A stretch of DNA of 57,080 nt from an uncultured Ruminococcus sp. (GTDB lineage: Bacteria; Bacillota; Clostridia; Oscillospirales; Ruminococcaceae). Under the pieces are notes generated by a model. The model worked only from the letters and a program-made list of their open reading frames with translations, had not been told where the DNA came from and searched no databases. The stretch covers positions 1-57,080 of the forward strand of contig CACWPL010000017.1 in the NCBI GenBank assembly GCA_902762785.1, in the 5' to 3' direction. The position numbers were made by a program, and so were the translations under genes. Positions 49,515 through 57,080 of the stretch are shown one piece after another (the first letter of the stretch is position 1; every line of letters starts with the position of its first letter).

Positions 49515-52500
49515 TCACTTCTTGAGCGAATCGGGCGCGACGTTCTTAGTGGCCGTTTTGCTGCGCTGCTCTGCTTCGCGCTCGCGCGCATCGACCTTTC
49601 TGCCGGCCTCTGCGAGCTTCATCATGAGCGCCTTGCCGCCCGACTCGGTGGCAGCGGCGTAGAGCTCCTTGAACGGCGTCTCTGCGACCATCGTTTTGTG
49701 ATCGGGACGAGTCTTGATCTCCTCCGTGAGCTCATCGACGAACCTCTTGGCCTCCTTCTCGTTCATCGGCATACCGTCCTTGGCGGCACGCTCGCTGGCA
49801 TCAGCGACCGTGCGCGCGGCGATCACGCGGGCAAAGTAGCTCTGGAACAGATCCTTCATAGGCGCCTCCCCGATCGGGATCACGGCCAGGTCATCGGCGG
49901 TGGGATCCGCCGGTACGCCTTTGAAATTGGGGGCCGTTTTTGCGTAGGCTTCGACGAGTATCCTGACATCAGCCTTGACCTTGTCGATCGCCGACTGCAC
50001 GCACTTGCCGCCGACGCTGTTCGCGTCATAGGTATGCTCGAGCTGTGCCTTCTGCGCGGCTTTGATCCGCTCGTCCTCGCGCGCCTTCTCATCGCGCTCG
50101 GCGGCCGCGCGCAGCACCTCGATGTCGATGAACTGTCTGGCATACTGCTCGATCTCGACGGCGCTGTCGGACTGGGCTGCGTGCGCGGGATCTGCGGGGC
50201 GCCATTGCAGCGTGTCCTCCGGGACATTGGCCTGCTCCCGCATGGCGGACTGGTACACCACGCTCGCCTGGTACGCCTCAAGGAGCGCCGTTTTGATCTC
50301 CGGATCCTGCATCAGCTGATTCGCCTTGGACAGGTCTTGCGCGACACTGGCGCCCTTCGTCTGCATCAGGTCATGGAGCTGCTGCGTCTTGTTACGGAGC
50401 TCCAGCAGCGCGGGGCTATCATCTTGGGGATCCTTCGTGAGCCCATCGAGCGCCCTCTCCATCTTCTTCGGGCCGATGAGATGGGCAAAGGCATGCTGGA
50501 GACCGTTGCGCCATTTTTCGATGATGCGCTCGCTCTGCGTATGGTCGCTGCGGATCTTGCCCGCGGGGCCGAAACGCCGTGTCAGGAGATCTTCGCGCGT
50601 TTCCTTGTTCTTCGCCGCCTGCTTCATATCCTCCTTGAACGCATCGAGCGTTCCCAGAGCCGGCTTCGTCGCTTTCTTCGTACCGGCCTGCTTGGTGTCC
50701 TTCTCCGCGGACGCGGTATCGTCAGCGTTCTTCGTTTCGGCCGCGGCCTTCTTGGTGCCCTTCTCCGCGGACACGGTATTTTCAGCGGTCTTCTTTTCGG
50801 GTACAGCCTGCTTGGGCGCCGGAGAGAAGATGCCGGTGCCGTCCCGGTACATCCTGCGGTCGACATCGAGCGAGGCGGTGATGTCGGCGAGATGCCTATA
50901 GCGCAGCAGAGGCGAGTAGAGATTCGCTGCCTCGTCGTTGATGCTGATAAGGTCGAGTATATCAGACGCGGCCGCCACGGTCGCGATATGACTGGCGATC
51001 TTCATCGGGGAGGCGGAGCCGTCCGCCTTGGAGATGGCCGTGAGAGAGTCCATTAGCGCGTCGCGGCCGGTGAACTTCCCGCATTCTTGACGGCATGGGA
51101 ATCGAGCGTTTTCTTGGCCCAGTCAACAGTACCCTTCATCGTCTTCTCGACCGCGGCGAGATCATCCTCATATCGGGGCAGGCCGCCGATGACGTGGGAG
51201 AGCTCATGGACGCTGTTGAAGTCGTAAGAAAAGCTCTTGGTCTTGTCGATATTGAGCGCCAGCATGACGAGACCCTTCTGCTCGATGACAGCTTGGAGAT
51301 CTTCCGCCTCGTCCTCGAGGGACGTCAGCAATGAATAGATGGCGGCTTTGCCATTGCCGGGCTCCTTGTCGCTGGCGATACGCTTCGAGGTCGATCGGAA
51401 GCGGGAGAGCGCACTGTCGTAGGTCTCGACCTTCGTGTCAGGATCCATGTCGGAGAGCTCCTTCACACATTCGTACAAGCCCTCCCATTCCTGCGGTATC
51501 TCCCCCTTAAACTCATTCTCGATTCGATAACGCAGGGTCTTGAACTTGGGGGACATCGTCAGCAGCGGCGTGAGCACAGATCTTACGAGATCGTCGGCGC
51601 GGTCCTTGAAGACGTCACCATGATACGGTTTGGCGGTCGTCTCGAGAGTGTCCTGTGTCGTTTTCTCAGCGCTCGTTGCGGTGCTCGCTGCGTCCGCGGC
51701 CTTGAGACGAACGTACTCATCGTACAGGAGCTGGTAGTCCGGCGCAGTGACCGTCCCACTTGACAGCGCCGCGGTAGAGATGATCCTGCGCACGGTCACG
51801 GGCACGCTTCATGTTCTTCACAGCGTCATCCATGATCTTCTGTTCGTTCTCCTCGTAGACAGCGGCCTCCTCCTTGCGCTGCTGCGCACGCTTCTCCGGG
51901 GACATGTGCTGATCGAGGAAGGCATCGGCCATGCGGACAGCATCCGTGAGATCGACCTTGCGGTCAGCCTCGATGGCCTTGCCCGTATGATCGAGCCGCT
52001 TGACCGTTTCGCACTTGAACTTGTGCAGGAGCTCGCCAGCCTTCTCGATGACCTCCTCGGGTGTGTAGCGATCGGCCTCACTCTTGCGAGGATGGACCAG
52101 GCCCTCCATGCTCCGATAGACCTTCTCGATCCCAGGCCGTGCAGAGGAGCAGCATCCCTGCATCGCCTCGTGGATGGGGGCGAGCGTTTTCAGCAGCTCC
52201 TGGACGCGTGCAGCGTTCTCCTTCTTACGGGCGAGCGCCTTCTCCTGCGCGAGCGCACGCGCCCGCTCCTCGGCGAGGGCGCGCTCCTTCGCCTCGGCGA
52301 GGATCTTTGAATCCTCCGTGAGCGCGGCACGGACATTCGCCATATAGGCCTGCTCCATGATGTGGAGGAAGTTCGGGTCGATGATGTACTGCGGCACCTC
52401 CACCGGCGCCTCCATCTGCGCGAAGATCGGCGGCTGATATACCACGAGTGCCTGGGAGAGCGGCTTGGCGGCCGGCTCCTCCAAGAACTCCGGCATCTGC

Positions 52501-52700
52501 TCGAGCAGGGGCGGCTGGTAGACGACCAGATCGTAGACCGGTATCGCGTCAGGTTCGCCGGCGTTGAGGCCGGCATCCGGCACGGCCAGCTCCTCTTCGT
52601 CGAGCTCGGTATCATCGGGCGGGGTCCAGGATGCGAGATCGGCCTCGAGCTGTTCCAGGTCGATACCGACATCGAAGCGGAAGGACTATCCCCTATTCAT
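49515..52700 (-). pseudogene. Large unknown protein gene (about 1061 codons) with three lesions
   Basis: Three consecutive open segments read as one protein. An ATG at 52700 is followed by an in-frame TAG at codon 5 (52688-52686). The frame then runs to a GGG/CCC run at 51755-51757, where removing one base continues the sense (AVKW to TVTAPDYQLL). It then runs to 51078-51080, where adding one base joins VKNAGK to FTGRDALMDS. The two shifts cancel, so the first and third segments share a frame. The product is acidic and coiled-coil-like with Lys/Ala/Thr repeats (near 50690-50790). One segment has HELSH, an HExxH zinc-peptidase-like motif. Family unknown. Confidence 0.75.
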
Positions 52701-52910
52701 CAGCACGCTTTGATCGTGTGCTCCATCCTATCCCCTGTCTGATAGCCAAAAGCGGCAGAGAGCTCGTCCGATGAGCGGCGTGCTCCCCCATCGTGTCCCC
52801 GATCCGTTCTTTTCTCGTATATACAAAAACACACGCCGTTTGGTCGGTACTCATATAGAAGTTTTCAAAACAACTATTATGAAAGACCTATACAGCGAGC
52901 TATCAAATAG

Positions 52911-52951
52911 AACAGGCAGATACTTCAAACGAGGCATCTGCCTGTTTTTTT
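52911..52951 (+). terminator. Intrinsic terminator
   Basis: AACAGGCAGAT (52911-52921) pairs perfectly with ATCTGCCTGTT (52936-52946) and leads into a run of T. There is no intact gene before it on the plus strand, so it is probably left from lost DNA. Confidence 0.85.
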
Positions 52952-53018
52952 ATCATAACGCTCGAACTCTGAATTACTTCATTGTGATGCTCTGCTTTTA
53001 TGCAACGTCGAAAACCAA

Positions 53019-53047
53019 TTGACGCTACCTAGATTCTATGCTATAAT
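53019..53047 (+). promoter_or_regulatory. Extended -10 promoter before a gene remnant
   Basis: TTGACG (53019-53024), a 17 bp spacer and TGcTATAAT ending at 53047. The start of the HTH remnant is 34 bp downstream with GCAGGTG. The promoter appears intact although its gene is not. Confidence 0.72.
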
Positions 53048-53080
53048 AGTATCAATACGAAGCTGAAGCAGGTGCAGAAA

Positions 53081-53202
53081 ATGAAAATAGACAGGCTGAT
53101 CGGCATACTCTCCCTACTTTTGCAGAGAGATTCGAGGTGTCACGGCGGACGATACTCCGTGAGATCGAGTCGATCAATATAGCGGGTATCCCCATTGTTT
53201 GA
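53081..53202 (+). pseudogene. Remnant of an HTH_11/WYL-type regulator
   Basis: ATG at 53081 opens MKIDRLIGILSLLLQRD, the usual start of HTH_11/WYL repressors. The frame then changes: sequence a few bases on reads RFEVSRRTILREIESINIAG and IPIV before a TGA at 53200. An internal deletion removed about ten codons of the helix-turn-helix and shifted the frame. The WYL sensor domain is missing. The end abuts a fragment of a VOC protein. Confidence 0.75.
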
Positions 53203-53356
53203 TACGGCATTTCGTGATACTGTCAGCAAGGGTGCAACGCCTGTTTTAGAGCCGGCCACGGAACCGTGGGGGCAACGCACCTGCTATATTGCTGACCCGG
53301 AGGGAGATCTCATTGAGATAGGGTCGTTCGGCAGACCATTTGAAAGCAGAGCTTGA
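53198..53356 (+). pseudogene. C-terminal remnant of a VOC (glyoxalase-fold) protein
   Basis: A frame starting in the last codons of the HTH remnant reads FDTAFRDTVSKGATPVLEP, then TEPWGQRTCYIADPEGDLIE, then IGSF. This is the C-terminal half of a VOC domain with its metal-ligand Glu region. There is no start codon or N-terminal half. The HTH and VOC pieces were joined by a deletion whose endpoint is within a few bases of 53198. Confidence 0.78.
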
Positions 53357-53534
53357 TCTAAAAAAGTGCGACGATTCGGTGCCATCATGCCCCCAAAAAC
53401 GCCGATATTTCGATAATGACACGCTCCGTGTCGCCATTGTGACGCAGCAGTTCTTTACTTTTTCGCAGTTCCATGGTATCCTGAAAACAGCCGAAAGGCG
53501 ATCGCGATCATCTGCTATGAAAGGATATGATACT
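53357..53534. other. 178 bp interval without a supported gene
   Basis: On the minus strand a 29-codon frame (53474-53385) reads MELRKSKELLRHNGDTERV, which looks like protein, but it is too short to assign and is probably another fragment. No promoter for the PAP2 gene was recognised. Confidence 0.4.
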
Positions 53535-54232
53535 ATGGAAAAGAATGGAAGAAAACTGCTGTTTGCAGGCTTTGGGTTTATGGCAGCGTTTATCATCTGG
53601 ACGATGCTGATACAGAACATTGACGTGCAGCCTGTCGGACAGAACGGAACGAATATCGGCTTTGCCGGATCGAATCAGTGGTTCCATAAGATGACGGGCG
53701 TGCATATGGCGCTCTACACGGTCACGGACTGGCTGGGACTGGTTCCGATCGCTGTCTGTATGGGGTTCGGTATGCTCGGACTTGTTCAGCTTGTAAGAAG
53801 AAAAAGCCTGTTCAAGGTAGACAGCGATATCCTGCTGCTCGGGGTGTATTATATCCTCGTGATCGCAGGCTATCTGATCTTTGAGATGATACCGATCAAC
53901 TACCGTCCGATCCTCATTGAGGGGCGAATGGAAGCCTCCTATCCGTCCTCAACGACATTGCTTGTTGTCAGCGTGATGCCGACACTTGCCTTGCAGGTGT
54001 ACCGGAGAGTAAAAAACAATGCTTTGAAATATGCGGTATACATCCGGTATACATCTGCACTGCTGTTTTCACGCTCTTTATGGTCGTGGGGCGGACGATA
54101 TCGGGCGTACACTGGCTGACGGATATTATCGGGGCATTGCTGCTGAGTGCAGGACTGTATCTGCTGTATCACGGCACTGTCAGACTGACGGAGGAACACA
54201 AATGGAATTCAGCGAAAAATTACAGACTTTGA
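53535..54232 (+). pseudogene. PAP2-family phosphatase, frameshifted by an 11 bp duplication
   Basis: ATG at 53535 (MEKNGRKLLF). About five membrane helices are followed by the PAP2 part. The 11-mer CGGTATACATC is exactly duplicated in tandem (54034-54044, 54045-54055). Without the second copy the frame continues to the catalytic segment SGVHWLTDIIGALLL and ends at 54232. With it, the protein runs out of frame and ends at 54119, losing that segment. PAP2 enzymes dephosphorylate lipid phosphates such as undecaprenyl pyrophosphate. The end of the ancestral frame overlaps the next gene by 31 bp. Confidence 0.85.
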
Positions 54233-54813
54233 GAAAGCAGAAAGGTCTGACACAGGAAGAGCTTGCGCAGGCACTTTTCGTATCACGCACAGCGATCTCA
54301 AAATGGGAATCCGGCAAGGGTTACCCGAGCATTGATTCCCTGAAGGAGATCTCCAAATACTTCTCGGTCACGATCGACGAGCTCTTGTCCTCGGAGGAAC
54401 TTATCACCGCTGCACAGGACGATAACCGTAAAAATATCAGCGATCTGCTCGACCTGCTGACAGGCTGCACCGACATCATGACGCTGATGATGCTGCTCCT
54501 GCCGCTTTACCCTGAGAAGCTGGGCGGCACATTTACGGCGGTCAGTTTACTGCGGTATACGCAAATTGCATTACCGTTCGCTTGTGTCTGCTGGGGCTTG
54601 ATGATCCTGCTGATCGCAGCAGGTGCGGTCAAGGTGCTGATGCATTACAGGCATATCGAAAAGGGATGCAGCGCAGTGACCGTTGCTTCCTTTGTGCTGA
54701 GCATTATTGCCGTGCTATTTCTGACCGCTGCAAGACTGCCATATGCGGTGACGGTCGTGTTTCTGCTGCTTATTGTCAAGGGAATACTGGTTTTCAGGGG
54801 ACAAAGCGTTTGA
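54202..54813 (+). CDS. XRE-family regulator with C-terminal membrane helices
   Basis: 203 aa from the ATG at 54202, preceded by GGAGG. Residues about 5-60 are a Cro/CI-type helix-turn-helix (LTQEELAQALFVSRTAISKW, then ESGKG). A charged linker is followed by about three to four hydrophobic helices (about 105-200). Such membrane-tethered XRE proteins are common in Firmicutes next to PAP2 or bacteriocin-immunity genes. Intact here. Its translation was probably coupled to the PAP2 gene before that gene broke. Confidence 0.85.
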   Translation: MEFSEKLQTLRKQKGLTQEELAQALFVSRTAISKWESGKGYPSIDSLKEISKYFSVTIDELLSSEELITAAQDDNRKNISDLLDLLTGCTDIMTLMMLLLPLYPEKLGGTFTAVSLLRYTQIALPFACVCWGLMILLIAAGAVKVLMHYRHIEKGCSAVTVASFVLSIIAVLFLTAARLPYAVTVVFLLLIVKGILVFRGQSV

Positions 54814-54829
54814 TGCAACAGACAGTTGC

Positions 54830-54858
54830 TTGCAGTATGCCTTGATATATGCTATGAT
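54830..54858 (+). promoter_or_regulatory. Extended -10 promoter of the HTH/zinc-ribbon gene
   Basis: TTGCAG (54830-54835), a 17 bp spacer and TGcTATGAT ending at 54858. The RBS is GGTGAGGTGAT, with the start at 54876. Confidence 0.68.
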
Positions 54859-54875
54859 ATAGGTGAGGTGATATT

Positions 54876-55640
54876 ATGGAAACTAAAAACATCATTCAGG
54901 AACTTAGGATAAAGCACGGTATGTCGCAGGAGGAGCTTGCGGGCAAGATCTTTGTCACAAGGCAGGCAGTAAGTCGTTGGGAGACAGGCGAGACCGTACC
55001 GAACACGGAAACCCTGAAATTGCTGTCCGAATTTTTCGATGTGTCGATAAATACACTATTAGGCGCTCCAAGAAAGCTGATCTGTCAGTGCTGCGGTATG
55101 CCGCTTGATGACAGTATCATAAGCCACGAAGCAGACGGCACTCTCAACGAGGACTACTGCAAATGGTGCTATGCCGACGGTGAATATATGTACAGCAATA
55201 TGGACGATCTGATCGAAATATGTGTGAAAAATATGGTGAGTGCCGAACACCCCGAGAGCGAAGTCAGAGAATATCTGAGGTCGGCTCTGCCGCAGCTTGA
55301 TTACTGGAAGCGATATGAGCAGCTTTCTGACGGCGGGGAGTTTGAGAGGTTCAAGCAGACACTTATAGACGAGATAAACGCTTTGCAGATCGAGGGTATG
55401 CCAAAGCTGGAAAAGCTGAATGCCCTTGTTGGGAGCTTCGTCAATCTGCCGTACCGTCTCCCCAACGGGAATACCGTGAAATTCCTTGACGATAACACGA
55501 CCTATCTTGGCGATCAGCTCGAATGTGAATTTGGCGGTGAGCGCTGCTTTGGTGTGCTGGCGAATATGGAGTTTATTCTGGTCTGCACTTATGATAAAGG
55601 TGGTGAAGATCCCGAGCTTGTAATTTACAAAAAGCGGTAA
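54876..55640 (+). CDS. XRE regulator fused to a zinc ribbon domain
   Basis: 254 aa. Residues 5-62 are an XRE helix-turn-helix (MSQEELAGKIFVTRQAVSRW). Residues about 69-145 have the zinc-ribbon pattern CQCCGMPLDD...EDYCKWCYADGEY, as in the putative zinc ribbon family. The remaining 110 residues are of unknown fold. It probably binds DNA and responds to metal or redox through its Cys cluster, which is inferred. Intact with its own promoter; lower GC than the main chromosome part. Confidence 0.82.
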   Translation: METKNIIQELRIKHGMSQEELAGKIFVTRQAVSRWETGETVPNTETLKLLSEFFDVSINTLLGAPRKLICQCCGMPLDDSIISHEADGTLNEDYCKWCYADGEYMYSNMDDLIEICVKNMVSAEHPESEVREYLRSALPQLDYWKRYEQLSDGGEFERFKQTLIDEINALQIEGMPKLEKLNALVGSFVNLPYRLPNGNTVKFLDDNTTYLGDQLECEFGGERCFGVLANMEFILVCTYDKGGEDPELVIYKKR

Positions 55641-55774
55641 TAACATGATCTTAAGGAGAAATGACTTTTGATTATAAACAGAAAACTGGAGCTTGCAGTG
55701 TAACCGGGAGGTTTGCTGCAAGCTCACAAGCCTCCCGGAAGTATGGATATATCACACTTTCAGGAGGAATCCCC

Positions 55775-55918
55775 ATGAACAGGGAACATAAGAAAAAAAC
55801 ATTTGAAAAAGGTTATTCTAAAACACACCCATGCAATGATACATTTATATGTAAGTTCTGCGGCAAGACTGTCGTACCGACAGGTGCAGGCAACGATCAC
55901 CGAGATCATTGTCCCTGA
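55775..55918 (+). pseudogene. Truncated RNHCP-domain protein
   Basis: From the ATG at 55775 (RBS AGGAGGA) it reads MNREHKKKTFEKGYSKTH, then PCNDTFICKFCGKTVVP and GAGNDHRDHCP, the N-terminal half of the RNHCP zinc-finger family. It stops at 55918, where recombinase sequence begins. The second zinc-binding half (normally another 60 or so residues) is missing. No function is expected. Confidence 0.82.
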
Positions 55919-56890
55919 TCACGATGTTCGCTATATCGCTATCAACGATAATGTGGATACCTTCAAGTCGGAAAATGAGCTGCTTGCATTCAAGAACATT
56001 TTTAATGACTGGTATGCTCGTGATACAAGCAAGAAGAGAAAAGCTGTTTTCAAGGCTAAGGGACAGTCGGGCAAACGTCTTTCCGATCCGCTCTACGGCT
56101 ACAAGCATTCGGAAACGGACAAGGACCTTTGGGTGATCGACGATGAAGCTGCCGAAGTTGTTCGCAAGATCTTTCATCTTTGCATTGACGGCTACGGTCC
56201 GGCGCAGATTGCTCGTATCTTAACGGAACAGGGCATCCCTACTCCGACTGCCTACGCACTGTCACAGGGACGAGATAACGGGCATAAGAATGCCAAGCTG
56301 CACCGCTGGGGCAGTGAAACGATCGCCCATATCCTTGAAAAGGCTGAATACTGCGGACACACGGTCAATTATCGTACTCATGTGAAGTCTTACAAAAACA
56401 AGAAACGTGTGGATGACCTAAAAGAGGATCGGCTGATATTCGAGAACACCCATGGACCTATCATCACGCAGCAGGAGTTTGATCTGGTGCAGGAGCTTCG
56501 CAAGAACAAACGCCGTCCGACCAAGCATGAGGAAGTCGATTCGTTTTCAGGCATCTGCTACTGTGCTGACTGTGGACGGAAAATGTATCTGTGCAGAGCT
56601 GACCGCTTACCTTGATACCGCCGAACAGAAGTCAGCCGATGTGACTGCTTTTATCAGGACAGTACAGAAGTATGAGCATATCACGGAGCTTACCCCTGAG
56701 AGCATAGCTGATTGAAAAGATCATCGTTCACGCTCCTGACAAGAGCAGTGGGCATCGTACTCAGGAGATCGAGATCCACTATCGTTTCGACATTGCAATT
56801 ACAACTGCTGTCGCTGACAGTATGAAGTACGACAAAAAGAGAAAGGATGCGTACCCGCATAGGTTACGCATCCTTATCTTCAAATCATAA
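55899..56890 (+). pseudogene. Degraded large serine recombinase (Tn4451/TnpX-like)
   Basis: Sequence from 55899 reads TEIIVPDHDVRYIAINDNVD, then WYARDTSKKRKAVF and a Recombinase domain to about 56560. It then reads into a zinc beta-ribbon (CYCADCGRKMYLC). After 56590 another frame reads ELTAYLDTAEQKSADVTAF to a stop at 56715. A third frame then gives IEKIIVHAPDKSSGHRTQE and the DUF4368-like C-terminus to 56890. The N-terminal catalytic half with the nucleophilic Ser is absent and at least two internal lesions exist, so it is not functional. It is likely the relic of a conjugative or mobilisable element. Confidence 0.85.
56843..56875 (+). terminator. Terminator-like hairpin at the recombinase end
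   Basis: AAGGATGCGTA (56843-56853) pairs perfectly with TACGCATCCTT (56865-56875), overlapping the last codons of the recombinase remnant. Confidence 0.75.
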
Positions 56891-56911
56891 AAACTTCTTT
56901 ACGAGTACCCG

Positions 56912-57080
56912 TGCTTTTTCAGGGGGCGTGGGGCGGAGCCCCACCACCGCCTCCCCTAGGGGCGAAAAAAGCCGGAGACGCATGCACGCCTCCGGCCTTA
57001 TCTGTCGAAAAATGCCCCTGCATTTTTCAGGGGGCGTGAGGCGGAGCCCCACCCCCCTCCCCTTGGGCGCAAAAAAAGCC
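56912..57080 (+). repeat. Hairpin-rich repeat family D, 1.5 copies
   Basis: Partial unit 56912-56970 and a nearly full unit 56969-57080 cut by the window edge. Same order as at 49201: GCCGGAGAC hairpin, CTGTCGAAAAATGCCCCTGC core, GGCGGAGCCCCA hairpin, then an A run. Same strand as the copies 7.7 kb to the left. Confidence 0.85.

Larger units (their letters stand above)
52701..53080. other. 380 bp gap with a terminator and an orphan promoter
   Basis: GC content drops visibly from here. No gene supported: a short open frame from 52879 (MKDLYSELSN) runs through the terminator stem and is not credible. The gap holds the terminator at 52911-52951 and a promoter at 53019-53047 in front of the HTH remnant. 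Confidence 0.6.

Noticed and set aside
51740-51770. Programmed frameshift in the large minus-strand gene
   Set aside because: No slippery heptamer (X XXY YYZ) or following pseudoknot at either shift; simple indels in short G runs explain both.
52879-53022. Short gene MKDLYSELSN...
   Set aside because: It runs through a perfect terminator stem and its T tract, lacks an RBS and has no homology that I recognise.
1-57080. tRNA, rRNA, tmRNA or 6S RNA genes
   Set aside because: No cloverleaf or conserved RNA core was noticed on either strand; a tRNAscan/Infernal run would be decisive.

Overview
The window is a mostly GC-rich chromosomal segment of an anaerobic Firmicute. Its gene content points to the Clostridia, most likely a gut or rumen member of the Ruminococcaceae/Oscillospirales. 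The indicators are a secreted SGNH esterase ending in a type I dockerin (cellulosome attachment), SpoVG, a BofA-like protein, DUF4321 next to mreBCD, a U32 peptidase-zapA-lexA-murC block, an oxygen-sensitive Ni-Fe CO dehydrogenase and FeoAB iron uptake. The species call is inference; no rRNA or tRNA gene was seen.

Layout. 1-8.1 kb: trpB2, a coiled-coil membrane-anchored protein, a 900 bp repeat-rich gap, a large membrane protein bracketed by two pairs of inverted palindromic repeats, and asnB. 8.1-11.1 kb: a compact FeoA-FeoB fusion operon with a Cys-rich FeoB partner and an HMA protein. 11.3-13.3 kb: an iron-type alcohol dehydrogenase and an SDR. 13.4-16.2 kb: three poorly known genes on the minus strand, one a DUF4236 gene with an in-frame stop. 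16.4-21.2 kb: a CO dehydrogenase with a His-rich N-terminus and a substituted C-cluster ligand, followed by an SsuABC-type ABC transporter. 21.3-30.6 kb: surface and secreted proteins (CapA-like, a solute-binding-like lipoprotein behind a Shine-Dalgarno-sequestering hairpin, two SGNH esterases, one with a dockerin) and an ECF sigma/anti-sigma pair.

30.7-44.7 kb is housekeeping: hisS, an mgsA-like gene lacking catalytic residues, a minD-like gene without minC or minE, mrdA, mreD, mreC, mreB, DUF4321, dut, a U32 peptidase, zapA, lexA and murC, then spoVG facing the other way. 44.2-49.2 kb: a NUDIX hydrolase, a YfhO-family membrane protein, a phosphodiesterase and a four-gene run ending in a bofA-like gene.

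49.2-57.1 kb is a decaying accessory region bracketed by same-orientation copies of one hairpin-rich repeat. It holds a gene of about 1061 codons inactivated by a stop and two 1-nt frameshifts, then visibly AT-richer DNA. That DNA contains fragments of an HTH regulator, a VOC (glyoxalase-fold) protein, a PAP2 phosphatase with an 11 bp duplication, an RNHCP protein and a large serine recombinase, plus two apparently intact HTH genes.

Most notable observations: the CODH with Asp in place of a C-cluster cysteine, a His-rich head and an ABC transporter behind it; the RBS-sequestering leader at 22.5 kb; the MgsA homologue without its catalytic Asp and His; the flanking palindromic repeats; and the fossil-gene region at the right end.
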